DNA of 64,000 bases from VAXT01 sp963794605. Lineage in GTDB: Bacteria > Actinomycetota > Thermoleophilia > Gaiellales > Gaiellaceae. The notes below the pieces were generated by a model that was not told the DNA's origin, ran no database searches, and saw only the letters and a program-made list of their open reading frames with translations. The stretch lies in assembly GCA_963794605.1 (NCBI GenBank), contig CAWCEN010000004.1, positions 641,881-705,880 of the forward strand. Reading direction: 5' to 3'. Positions 35,336-43,828 of the stretch are shown in pieces (position 1 is the first letter of the stretch; each line of letters starts with the position of its first letter). Position numbers and translations under genes: made by a program.

Positions 35336-35365
35336 TTGACGTTGTCCCGTACGCCTCTGGACAAT
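35336..35365 (+). promoter_or_regulatory. Leaderless sigma70-type promoter of dacB
   Basis: TTGACG (35336-35341) and GACAAT (35360-35365) are 18 bases apart. The -10 ends 6 bases before GTG 35372, so the transcript should start at or next to the start codon. Confidence 0.55.
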
Positions 35366-35371
35366 GTCGCC

Positions 35372-36571
35372 GTGCCCAGAATCGCGGCCGTCGCCCTCGC
35401 GGTGGTCTTGCTCGCACCGTCGCCGGCGATCGCCGCGGGCCAGACCCCGCTCGCCCGCAAGCTCGCGCGCGCGCTCGCCGTTCCCCACGTGTCGAAAGCT
35501 CGTACGTCCGCGCTCGCGGTCGATCTCGCGACCGGCAGGCAGCTCTACGCCCGCAATCTGCGCCTGCCGCTGATCCCGGCCTCGAACGAGAAGCTCGCCG
35601 TCACGTACGCATCGCTGCTCGCGCTCGGGCCGAGCTTCCGCTTCTCGACGGACGTCCTCGGTGAGGGCGAGCTCGAGGGGACGCTCTGGCGCGGCGACAT
35701 CGTGCTCAAGGGCAACGGCGATCCGACCCTGTCCACGCTCGACCTGCTTTCGCTCGCGTCGCAGCTTCGGTCGCAGGGCATCAAGCGGGTGACAGGGCAG
35801 GTGATCGGCGACGAGTCGTTCTTCGACGCGAGGCGCATGGCGCCCGGGTGGAAGTCGTACTTCTTCCTCAACGAGTCACCCGCGCTCTCGGCACTGACTG
35901 TCGACCGCGGCCGGTACAAGGGCCACGCGACCCGACAGCCCGCTCTCGCGGCCGCGCTCTCCTTTCGGACGGCCCTGCTCCGGGCGGGGATCTCGGTCGC
36001 GGGCCGCGCCTTGACGGGGACCGCCGACTCCGCGGCCGTCCCGCTCGCGACGATCGAGTCGGTGCCGCTCACGGTCGTCCTACGCTTCATGGACCACGAA
36101 AGCGACAACTTCACGGCCGAGATGCTCCTCAAGCAGCTCGGCGCGGGCGTCGGCCTCCAGGGCACGACCGCGGCCGGCGCGCAGGTCGTGCTCCAGCTGC
36201 TCCAGGAGCAGCAGATCCCGCTGGCGGGCGTACGGATCGTCGACGGCTCCGGCCTATCACGGCTCGATCGGCTGACGACGGAGGCCGTGGTCGCGATGCT
36301 CCGCTCGAGCTGGCTCAATGAGGACCTGCGCGAGCTGCTGGTCGATGCGCTGCCCGTCGCGGGCCGGAGCGGGACGCTCGACTCCCGCATGCGCGGCACC
36401 GTGGCTGCGGGGCGTGTCCGCGCGAAGACGGGGACGCTGAACCAGGCGTCCGCGCTGTCCGGCTACGTGCGCCGCCGCTACGCGTTCTCTGTCATCCAGA
36501 ACGGCCCCGGAATCTCGATCTACTGGGCGCGAGTGGCGCAGGATCAGTTCGCGACGGTCTTAGCCAGATAG
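35372..36571 (+). CDS. dacB: D-alanyl-D-alanine carboxypeptidase/endopeptidase (PBP4, S13)
   Basis: The signal peptide (MPRIAAVALAVVLLAPSPAI) is followed by the S13 catalytic set: SxxK in PASNEKLAV, SxN in DHESDNFTAEMLLKQL and KTG in RVRAKTGTLNQASALSG. It trims or cleaves peptidoglycan cross-links outside the membrane. Total 399 residues. GTG 35372 is chosen because it begins the signal peptide and fits the promoter. Its 3' end overlaps ligA by 12 bases in convergent orientation. Confidence 0.93.
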   Translation: MPRIAAVALAVVLLAPSPAIAAGQTPLARKLARALAVPHVSKARTSALAVDLATGRQLYARNLRLPLIPASNEKLAVTYASLLALGPSFRFSTDVLGEGELEGTLWRGDIVLKGNGDPTLSTLDLLSLASQLRSQGIKRVTGQVIGDESFFDARRMAPGWKSYFFLNESPALSALTVDRGRYKGHATRQPALAAALSFRTALLRAGISVAGRALTGTADSAAVPLATIESVPLTVVLRFMDHESDNFTAEMLLKQLGAGVGLQGTTAAGAQVVLQLLQEQQIPLAGVRIVDGSGLSRLDRLTTEAVVAMLRSSWLNEDLRELLVDALPVAGRSGTLDSRMRGTVAAGRVRAKTGTLNQASALSGYVRRRYAFSVIQNGPGISIYWARVAQDQFATVLAR

Positions 36572-38557
36572 GAGTTTTTGCAGGGCTTTTTCGTCGAGGA
36601 CGGGGACGCCTGCGTCCTGTGCCTTCTTCAGCTTCGAACCGGGCTCCTCGCCGACGATCAGCCCCGCCGTCTTTTTCGAGACCGAGTTCGAGACCTTTGC
36701 GCCCTTCGCCTCGAGCGCCTTGGCCGCCTCGTCACGCGTGAGCGATTCGAGCGTGCCTGTGATCACGTAAGTCTGGCCTGAGAGCAGGCCCTCGACGGGT
36801 TTCAGCTCGTCCCCGGTCTCGAAGCGCAGGCCGAGGTCGCGCAGCTCCTGGACGAGCTTCACGTTCTCCTCGTCCGAAAACCACTCCGCGATCCCCTCCG
36901 CTCGACCCGGCCCGATGCCTTCGGCTTCCTGGATCTCCTCCTGGGTCGCGTTCATGAGCTCGTCGATCGAGCCGAAGTGCGCCGCGAGGTTCCGCGCGGT
37001 CACCCATCCTGTGTCCGGGATGTTGAGACCGGCCAGGACTCGATGGAACGTCATCGCTTGCTTCGACTGCTGGATCGCCGCGATCGCGTTGCCGGCCGAG
37101 ATCTCCGCGTAGCCGTCGAGCTCCATCAGCTGCTCCTTCGTCAGCCGGTAGAGGTCCGGCAGTGACGTGACGATTCCCTCGCGCCACAGCCTCCGGATCG
37201 CCTGCTCGCCGACGCCGTCGATGTCCCAGACCCAGTTGATGAGAGTCTCGAGCCCACGCGACTCGCACTTCGGGTTCGGGCACCGATGCATGGCTTCGCC
37301 CTCGGGCCTCACGATCTCGGCGCCGCAGAGCGGGCACTTCTTCGGCATCCGGAAGCGCCGCGAGCCTTTCGCGTGCGGGAGCACCGGCCCGACGACCTGC
37401 GGGATCACGTCGCCGGCGCGCTGGACGATGACCGTGTCGCCGACGCGGATGTCCTTGCGGTTGATGTCGTCCTCGTTGTGAAGTGTCGCGGTCGAGACGG
37501 TCACGCCTCCGACCTCGACGGGCTCCAGCTGCGCCCACGGGTTGAGCGCACCGGTCCGCCCCACTCTGATGTGGATTTGCAGGAGTTTTGTCTGCGCGGT
37601 CATCGGCGCCCACTTGTACGCGCGCGCCCAGCGCGGGCGGCCATGGAGCTCGCTCAGACGCCGCTGTTGGTCGAACGAGTCGACCTTGATCACGATCCCG
37701 TCGATCTCGTAGTCGAGCTCGATGCGCTTCGTCTCCCAGACGCGGCAGACCTCGGCGACGGACTCGATCGAGTCGTGCCGCTCGGCGAAAGGGTTCGTGC
37801 GAAAGCCGTGCTCGCGGAGCCACTCCAGCGCCTCCCAGTGCGTGGCGAGGTCGATCTCTTCCGCCGCGCCGAGGCCGTACATCCAGACCGCGAGCGGGCG
37901 CGAGGCGGTGATCGACGAGTCCTTTTGGCGAAGTGAGCCGGCGGCCGCGTTCCTCGGATTCGGCGCAAGCTTCTGGCCCAGCTCGGCGACGCGTTCGTTC
38001 AGCTCGCGGAAGCCGGAGATGGGCATGTAGACCTCGCCGCGCACCTCCGCGACCGGGGGCAGGCCGTCGCCGCGCATCTTGAGCGGTACCGACGAGATCG
38101 TGCGCAGGTTGACGGTCACATCCTCGCCTTGGAGGCCGTCGCCGCGCGTCGCGCCGCGCGTGAGCTGCCCGCCCTCGTAGGTGAGGTTGATTGCGAGCCC
38201 GTCGATCTTCGGCTCGGTGACGAAGGTGACCGGCTCGTCGGAGTCGAGCCGCTTGCGGACGTCGCTGGCCCATTTCTCGAGCGCCTCGTCGGTCGTGACC
38301 TTCTCGAGCGAGCCCATCGGCGTCAGGTGCTGCACCTTCTGGAAGCGACCGCTGATGGGAGCGCCGACCCGCTGGGTCGGCGAGTCGGGCGAGATCAGTT
38401 CGGGATGCTCCTCCTCGAGCGCCTTGAGCTCGTCGAAGAGCCGGTCATACTCGGCGTCCGAGATCTCAGGATCGTCGAGGACGTGGTAGCGGTAGAGGTG
38501 GTGATCGAGCTGCTCGCGCAGCTCCTCGACGCGCCTGTCGACGGTCTTGGTCGCCAT
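36560..38557 (-). CDS. ligA: NAD-dependent DNA ligase
   Basis: The 665 residues carry all LigA parts: the Ia domain (LREQLDHHLYRYHVLDDPE), adenylation site FVTEPKIDGLAINLTY with the AMP-accepting Lys, GEVYMP, the OB fold (GRTGALNPWAQLEPV), a Cys4 zinc finger (CPLCG ... CPNPKC), helix-hairpin-helix repeats and a C-terminal BRCT (LSGQTYVITGTLESLTRDEA). It seals replication nicks. Start ATG 38557 lies 8 bases after a TAGCAT box. Confidence 0.97.
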   Translation of the reverse strand: MATKTVDRRVEELREQLDHHLYRYHVLDDPEISDAEYDRLFDELKALEEEHPELISPDSPTQRVGAPISGRFQKVQHLTPMGSLEKVTTDEALEKWASDVRKRLDSDEPVTFVTEPKIDGLAINLTYEGGQLTRGATRGDGLQGEDVTVNLRTISSVPLKMRGDGLPPVAEVRGEVYMPISGFRELNERVAELGQKLAPNPRNAAAGSLRQKDSSITASRPLAVWMYGLGAAEEIDLATHWEALEWLREHGFRTNPFAERHDSIESVAEVCRVWETKRIELDYEIDGIVIKVDSFDQQRRLSELHGRPRWARAYKWAPMTAQTKLLQIHIRVGRTGALNPWAQLEPVEVGGVTVSTATLHNEDDINRKDIRVGDTVIVQRAGDVIPQVVGPVLPHAKGSRRFRMPKKCPLCGAEIVRPEGEAMHRCPNPKCESRGLETLINWVWDIDGVGEQAIRRLWREGIVTSLPDLYRLTKEQLMELDGYAEISAGNAIAAIQQSKQAMTFHRVLAGLNIPDTGWVTARNLAAHFGSIDELMNATQEEIQEAEGIGPGRAEGIAEWFSDEENVKLVQELRDLGLRFETGDELKPVEGLLSGQTYVITGTLESLTRDEAAKALEAKGAKVSNSVSKKTAGLIVGEEPGSKLKKAQDAGVPVLDEKALQKLLSG

Positions 38558-38565
38558 CGAGCGTG

Positions 38566-38571
38566 ATGCTA
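38566..38571 (-). promoter_or_regulatory. Candidate -10 box of ligA
   Basis: TAGCAT on the minus strand lies 8 bases before the ligA ATG, in the gap after truA. Confidence 0.4.
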
Positions 38572-38625
38572 GCGTCGCCCTCGACCCGACTCGCGATCCT
38601 GCGCGCGGGGCAGAGCGTCAGAGAA

Positions 38626-39343
38626 TCAGTACTCGACGCGATCGAGGTAGAGGCCATGCGAGGGCGCGGTCGTGCCGGCAGCGTCTCGCGGGGCGCCTTC
38701 AAGGAGCCCGGCCATCTCCTCCGGGGGCTTCTCGAGCATCGTGCCGACGAGGGTTCGCACCATGTGGCGCAGGAACGAGTTGGCCGTAATCTCGAGCTCG
38801 AGCGCCTCTCCTCGGTCAAACCATGCGGCCGAGCTCACCTTGCGTCTGAAGTCCCTGTGCTGCGTCTCGGTCGGCGTGAAGGCGCGGAAGTCGTGCCCTC
38901 CGATCAGAAGGTCCGCGCTGTCGGCGAGCGCCTTGTAGTCGATCTGATGCGGGTACCAGTAGCTGCGGCTCTGCTCAAACGGCGAAGGCGTCTCGCGGCG
39001 CCAGATGCGGTAGCGATAGCTCCTCGCCGTCGCTGAGTGCCGGGCATGGAAGTCGGGGCCCGCCTCCTCCGCCACGATCACTGCGACATCGTCTGGAAGA
39101 GCAGTTGTTCAGCGCCTTCGCCGCGCTGTCCAGCGGCGGCCCGCCCTCGACGTCGACGCTCGCGACCTGCCCCAGCGCGTGGACGCCCGTATCCGTTCTC
39201 CCTGCAACGGAGAGGTTTTCGTACCTGCCGTACACCCAGGCCAGAGCCTCGCGAACGACTCCCTCCACGGTCCTCAGGTTCGGCTGCGTTGCCCAGCCGC
39301 GGAACCGCGACCCTTCGTATTCGAGCGTCAACTTGAGCCTCAC
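38626..39343 (-). CDS. truA: tRNA pseudouridine synthase A, split by a frameshift
   Basis: The N-terminal half (GTG 39343, LTLEYEGSRFRGWATQPNLR and the catalytic AGRTDTGVHALGQVAS with Asp) runs to AAKALNNC. The C-terminal half is in another frame: LPDDVAVIVAEEAGPDFHAR, SYRYRIW, HDFRAFTP and NSFLRHMVRTLVGTML. Removing one base at about 39098-39101 joins NNC to LPDDVAV. TruA modifies U38-40 of tRNA anticodon arms. It usually follows rplQ in relatives, but here 4 kb of unrelated genes lie between. Confidence 0.9.
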
Positions 39344-39466
39344 AGGTGCCCATCATCTCGCCGCGGGAAGGGGCCTGGGGAAGCTAGAACGTGTTCTGCG
39401 CGTCTAGTAAGCAGACCCGAAGCGTTCTAGGCTTACCTAGTCGGGACACCCACGAAGGAGCACATC

Positions 39467-39556
39467 CTGCGGCCCAAGGCGTTGCTGTCCGTCCTAGCGA
39501 TTAGCGGGGCTCTCCTGCTCATCGCCGCCCAGCCGGGAGCATCCGGCGCGAGGTAG
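39467..39556 (+). pseudogene. Signal-peptide coding segment cut off by an in-frame TAG
   Basis: From a CTG at 39467, with GAAGGAG six bases upstream, the frame of the next gene encodes a signal peptide (LRPKALLSVLAISGALLLIA) ending in GASGAR, then TAG at 39554-39556. The same position in the paralogue (3563-5161) reads straight through from signal peptide to GGIFKV. Confidence 0.7.
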
Positions 39557-39559
39557 ACC

Positions 39560-41119
39560 GTGCGCGAAGGAGGGATCTTCAAGATCGTCTTCCACGCGAC
39601 GTCGGGGCTCGACTACGTCGACCCGGCGCTGACGTCCTCCGCAGCCGGTTGGGCTGTTCTCGACACGACGTGCGCGCGCTTGTTCGCCTACCCAGACAAG
39701 CCGCCGCCCGAGGCATACCGCTTCAAGGCGGAGGTGGCGACCGGTCTCCCCAGAATCTCACGCGACCGGAAGACCTACACGTTCACGCTGCGCAAGGATT
39801 TCCGCTTCAGCGACGGCACGCCGGTCCGGGCGAGCGCCTTCGCGCGGGCGATCCATCGGACACTCGCGCCCGAGATCAACTCCCCGACGCTCTCGTCCGG
39901 CGCCCAACTTACACGTGACATCCTCGGAGCCGCCGACGTGCTCGCCGGCAAGAGGAAGACCGCCAAAGGCGTCGTCGCCCGTGGGAACAAGCTCGTAATC
40001 AAGTTCGTCCGACCCGCACCTGACTTCCTGCACCGCACGACGACGACCTTCCTCTGCGCGGTGCCGCCGACCCTTCCCTCAGACCCGGAAGGAGTCAGCA
40101 AGTTCCCTGCCGCCGGCCCCTACTACGTCGCGGAGTACCGCCCCGGTGAGCGGGTCGTGCTCCGACGGAACCGTTTCTACCGCGGGAACCGGCCCCACCA
40201 CGTCGATGGCTTCGACATCGACCTTCGAGCAGTGGCGCCACAAGAGGTCGTCACTCGCGTCGACCGCGGCGAAGCCGACTGGGGCTTCACGACTGCCGGG
40301 ATCTATTTCCAGCCAAGCCTCGGGATCGTCGCGAAATATGGGATCAACCGCTCGCGATTCTTCGTCAGGCGCGGCTTCACCCTGCGAATGCTCGCCTTCA
40401 ACTCGGCGCGATCGGTGTTCAAGAACAACGCAAGCCTCCGCAAGGCGGTCAGCTTCGCCCTCAACCGCCGCGCGATCATCAACGGCTCGAGCGATCCGCG
40501 AGCCAGCGTTCCCACCGATCAGTATCTCCCGCCGAGTCTGCCCGGCTTCAGAGACGCGGACATCTACCCGCTCGAGCATGCTGATCTGGCGAAAGCTCGA
40601 GAGCTCGCCCGCGGCAACCTGCGCGGCGGCAAGGTGGTGCTGTACACGAACAGCACCCCACTGCCGATGGCCGTCGGGCGCATCGTCGCGCGACAGCTTG
40701 CGGAGATCGGGCTCGACGTAGAGGTCCGAGGGTTCCCGCTCCACACCGCTTCCGGTGCGTACTACGCCAAGCTGGCCAATCCCGGCGAGGAGTGGGACAT
40801 CGCGCTCGCCCTCTGGCAGCCTGCCTACGTCGATCCCTACGCCTACCTCAACCAGCTCCTGGACGGGCGGTACGCCGGCGGCACCAACTTCACCCGCTTC
40901 AACTCGAGCCCCTACAACCAGCAGATGCGGCGAACAGCGCGCGTGCTCCAGGTCGGCGGGCGGAGCCGGGCGTACGGGGCACTGGACGTCAGGCTCGCAA
41001 GGGACGCCGCGCCCGTGGCCGCAGTCGACATCCTGAAGGAGCCGACCCTTGTCTCGCCGCGCGTCGGCTGCATCGTGCTCAGGCCGGTGCTCGACCTGAC
41101 CGCCGTCTGCCTCAAATAA
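39560..41119 (+). CDS. ABC substrate-binding protein, family 5, separated from its signal peptide
   Basis: SBP_bac_5 body: EGGIFKIVFHATSGLDYVDP, YTFTLRKDFRFSDGTPV, VLRRNRFYRGNRPHHVDGFD, FKNNASLRKAVSFALNRRAI and EEWDIALALWQPAYVDPYAY. GTG 39560 lies 3 bases after the TAG that ends the signal-peptide segment, with a GAGGT site before it, so termination-reinitiation could make a cytoplasmic protein. More simply, the TAG is a mutation or a base error. It is paralogous to the protein at 3563-5161. No permease is nearby. Confidence 0.85.
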   Translation: MREGGIFKIVFHATSGLDYVDPALTSSAAGWAVLDTTCARLFAYPDKPPPEAYRFKAEVATGLPRISRDRKTYTFTLRKDFRFSDGTPVRASAFARAIHRTLAPEINSPTLSSGAQLTRDILGAADVLAGKRKTAKGVVARGNKLVIKFVRPAPDFLHRTTTTFLCAVPPTLPSDPEGVSKFPAAGPYYVAEYRPGERVVLRRNRFYRGNRPHHVDGFDIDLRAVAPQEVVTRVDRGEADWGFTTAGIYFQPSLGIVAKYGINRSRFFVRRGFTLRMLAFNSARSVFKNNASLRKAVSFALNRRAIINGSSDPRASVPTDQYLPPSLPGFRDADIYPLEHADLAKARELARGNLRGGKVVLYTNSTPLPMAVGRIVARQLAEIGLDVEVRGFPLHTASGAYYAKLANPGEEWDIALALWQPAYVDPYAYLNQLLDGRYAGGTNFTRFNSSPYNQQMRRTARVLQVGGRSRAYGALDVRLARDAAPVAAVDILKEPTLVSPRVGCIVLRPVLDLTAVCLK

Positions 41120-41125
41120 CGTTCC

Positions 41126-42685
41126 TCACGGCGCCTGCACCGTTACCCAGAGGAGGCCTTCGGCGAAGACGATGCCGACCGGCGCCTGGCCGATCGGGAA
41201 CGTTCGCTCCTCTTTGTTCGTCTCCGGGTCGATCCGCGAGAGGGTCCCGTCGTCCGTGTTGACGACCCAGACTGCGTCGGGTCTGACAGCAATTGTGCTC
41301 GGACCTTTGCCCACCGGCACGGTGACAACTGCAACGTCGTTCGGATCGATGCGGGAGACCGAATCGCCCGCGGAGTTCGCCACCCAGATCGCCTCTCCGG
41401 CCGCGATCCCGGTCGGCCGCCTGCCGACGGTGGGGTTGCCGATGTCTTCCTGAAACGCTGTCGGGTTGTACCGCGTAACGTTCGCGTCGCCCGAGTTCGA
41501 GACCCAGACCGACCCGCCGCTGACGACAATGCCCGCCGGCAGTTGGCCCGCGCGTGTCTTTTCCACTTGCCCCGTATCCGGCTCGATTCGCGCAAGGGTC
41601 GAGTCCCCGAAGACAGCCCAGACCGACCCTTCACCGGTCGCAACGGCGCCGTTGGAGGAGCCCCCCAGGCCGGCGTCTACGACCTGGATGGGGTCTGAAA
41701 CGTCGTCGAACTGCGGGTCGATTCGCGAGACCTGTCCACGCAGGCCGTGCGCCACCCATACTGCGCCGATCCCGAACGCAAGGCCTGTCGGCGTCCGATC
41801 CTCGAGCGGGATATTGTGGAGAACCGTTCTCTCCCGCGCATCGATCCTGGACACCGTTCCGTCGTCCAGGTTCCCTACCCAGACCGATCCGGCGCCGAAG
41901 GTGACCGGGCCTGGCCGAGTCCCGACCTGGATGTCCTCCACCACGCGACCGTTGGCCGGGTCGACGACCGCGACCGAGTTCGCTCGCACGGCCACCGACG
42001 TCTCACCACCCCGAAGGAGGAGAGCCGCGATCGCTGCCACGACGATCGCGGCGCCGATCGCCGCTGCCACAATTGTCGCTGGGCGCCGCCAGAACGGCAC
42101 CACTGGTGCAACCGGGGCCAGCTCAGCATTAGGCCGCAGCGGCAGGAACTCAGTCGGCAGCCCGTCGGTGGCAGCCTGGTAGAGGCGCACGGGGCGATCG
42201 AGGTCCTTGAGGCGTTGCTCGCCGAGATCTTGCAGGTGGATGTGCAAGTCCTCCTCTTCGTCCTCGACGAGCGTCTGCGTGGCTTGGGAGACGAGGATCT
42301 GCCCGCCGTGCCCTGCGGCGCCGATCCGCGCCGCGCGGTGGACCGCGAGGCCGGTATATCGGCCTCCGGACGCGACCGCCTGGCCGGTGTGCACTCCCAT
42401 CCGCACCTTGATCCGCACTCCGTCGGGCCACGGGTGCGCAAGGAGCGCGAGCTGACCCTCGACTGCGGCGAGGAGGGCGTCGCGTGCGCTCGAGAAGGCG
42501 ATGAAGAAAGAGTCGCCCTGTGTGTCGACCTCGTAACCACCGTGCGCCCCGAAGGCTGCCCGCAGCAGCCGCTGGTGCTCCCCAAGCACGTCGCCGTAGC
42601 GTTCGCGCAGCTCCTTGACGAGCCGGGTGGAGCCTTCGATATCGCTGAAGAGGAAAGTGACTGCGCCGCTAGGCAGATCCGCCAT
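41126..42685 (-). CDS. Class III adenylate/guanylate cyclase fused to a membrane helix and beta-propeller
   Basis: The 519 residues start MADLPSGAVTFLFSDIEGST (metal Asp), with the second Asp in VDTQGDSFFIAFSSA and the VHTGQAVASGGRYTG and AARIGAAGHGGQILVS motifs of the cyclase domain (1-175). One TM helix (IVAAAIGAAIVVAAIAALLL) follows, then a C-terminal set of about six NHL/YVTN-like blades (GSVWVGNLDDGTVSRIDA and similar). The blades would be extracytoplasmic, so a sensing role for them is inferred. GDS replaces the usual GDG. Confidence 0.87.
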   Translation of the reverse strand: MADLPSGAVTFLFSDIEGSTRLVKELRERYGDVLGEHQRLLRAAFGAHGGYEVDTQGDSFFIAFSSARDALLAAVEGQLALLAHPWPDGVRIKVRMGVHTGQAVASGGRYTGLAVHRAARIGAAGHGGQILVSQATQTLVEDEEEDLHIHLQDLGEQRLKDLDRPVRLYQAATDGLPTEFLPLRPNAELAPVAPVVPFWRRPATIVAAAIGAAIVVAAIAALLLRGGETSVAVRANSVAVVDPANGRVVEDIQVGTRPGPVTFGAGSVWVGNLDDGTVSRIDARERTVLHNIPLEDRTPTGLAFGIGAVWVAHGLRGQVSRIDPQFDDVSDPIQVVDAGLGGSSNGAVATGEGSVWAVFGDSTLARIEPDTGQVEKTRAGQLPAGIVVSGGSVWVSNSGDANVTRYNPTAFQEDIGNPTVGRRPTGIAAGEAIWVANSAGDSVSRIDPNDVAVVTVPVGKGPSTIAVRPDAVWVVNTDDGTLSRIDPETNKEERTFPIGQAPVGIVFAEGLLWVTVQAP

Positions 42686-42749
42686 CGGGAGAAAGCGTGA
42701 CACTGTGCTCGCCCCGAGCGCAACCAACGGCCCGGATGAACGCGGGACT

Positions 42750-42755
42750 TATCAT
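42750..42755 (+). promoter_or_regulatory. Candidate leaderless -10 box of the hypothetical gene at 42762
   Basis: TATCAT lies 6 bases before ATG 42762. Confidence 0.45.
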
Positions 42756-42761
42756 CTCGAT

Positions 42762-43385
42762 ATGACTCAGGACGAGTGGCGCGTCGAGATCGACCTGGAC
42801 GACGAAGCCCACGGCTTCGGCCTCGGCGAGCGCTTCCGCGCGCATGACCTCGACGACGAAGCGCGTAAGCGGCTAGGCGACCGCATCGTCGTCACACGCG
42901 ACGGCGCCCACGTCTTTCTCTACGCCGGAGACGAGGCCGGAGCGCATCAGGCCGAGCTCGTCGCGCGCGAGCTCGTCGCCGCCGACGATCTCAGCGCGAA
43001 TATCGCGCTCACCCGCTGGCATCCGCTCGAGGAAGAGTGGCTGGACGCCTCGATCCCGCTCCCCCGCACCGACGAAGAGCAGCGCGAAGAGCTCGAGCGG
43101 CGCGAGGAGACCGAGCGGCGCGAGGGCGCCTACGACTGGCTCGTCAAGATCGACATGCCCTCACGGAGCGAGGCCGAGAAGCTCAAGGAGCTCCTCGAAG
43201 GCGAGGGCTTGAGCGTGCACCGGCGCTGGCGCTACGTGACCGTGGACATCGCGACGGAAGAGCACGCGAACGAGCTCGCGAGCCGCCTGCGCGACATGGC
43301 CCCCGCCGAAGCGGAGATCTCGGTCGACGCGAATCCGGACGACATCCCGACGCCCGTCTTCGTTCTCCTCGAGTCGCGGCTCTAG
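42762..43385 (+). CDS. Hypothetical acidic protein with two ferredoxin-like halves
   Basis: The 207 residues are very acidic and fall into two alpha/beta halves: residues 1-95 (VEIDLDDEAHGFGLGERF ... VFLYAGDEAGAHQAELVA) and 120-205 (YDWLVKIDMPSRSEAEKLKE ... YVTVDIATEEHANELASRL), joined by a Glu/Arg-rich helix. Each half looks like a beta-alpha-beta unit of the kind seen in DUF2007/ACT-like folds. The family is not recognised. Its TAG shares CTAG with rplQ. Confidence 0.7.
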   Translation: MTQDEWRVEIDLDDEAHGFGLGERFRAHDLDDEARKRLGDRIVVTRDGAHVFLYAGDEAGAHQAELVARELVAADDLSANIALTRWHPLEEEWLDASIPLPRTDEEQREELERREETERREGAYDWLVKIDMPSRSEAEKLKELLEGEGLSVHRRWRYVTVDIATEEHANELASRLRDMAPAEAEISVDANPDDIPTPVFVLLESRL

Positions 43386-43828
43386 GCCGTAACGCCCGGA
43401 ACCGCGGCCGGCTCTTCCTCGAGCTCCTCCGGCTCCGGCTGGCGCACGCGCTTCGGCTTCGGCGCGGGTGGAACGAAGTCGACGAGCTCGAGGTACGCCA
43501 TCTCGGCGGAGTCGCCGAAGCGCGGGCCAAGCTTCACGATCCGCGTGTAGCCGCCCGGCCGGTCGACGAAGCGCGGAGCCACGTCCGAGAAGAGCATCGT
43601 CACCACGTCGTTCGAGCGCAGGAAGGCAAGGGCCTGCCGCCGCGCGGCGAGGTCGCCGCGCCGCCCGAGGGTGATCATCTCCTCGGTGATCGGCCGCACC
43701 GCCTTCGCCTTCGCGATGGTCGTCTTGATCCGGCCGTGCTCGATCACGGCCCCCGCGAGGTTCGAGTAGAGCGCCTTGCGGTGCGCCGAGTCGCGACCGA
43801 GCTTCTTGCCCTTGCGGTGGTGCCTCAT
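43382..43828 (-). CDS. rplQ: 50S ribosomal protein L17
   Basis: MRHHRKGKKLGRDSAHRKAL, KAVRPITEEMITLGRRGDL and GGYTRIVKLGPRFGDSAEMAYLEL identify L17. It has 148 residues, with an acidic C-terminal tail of about 25 residues (PEELEEEPA) beyond the core. It is the last gene of the ribosomal block, and its ATG overlaps the rpoA stop by ATGA. Confidence 0.97.
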   Translation of the reverse strand: MRHHRKGKKLGRDSAHRKALYSNLAGAVIEHGRIKTTIAKAKAVRPITEEMITLGRRGDLAARRQALAFLRSNDVVTMLFSDVAPRFVDRPGGYTRIVKLGPRFGDSAEMAYLELVDFVPPAPKPKRVRQPEPEELEEEPAAVPGVTA

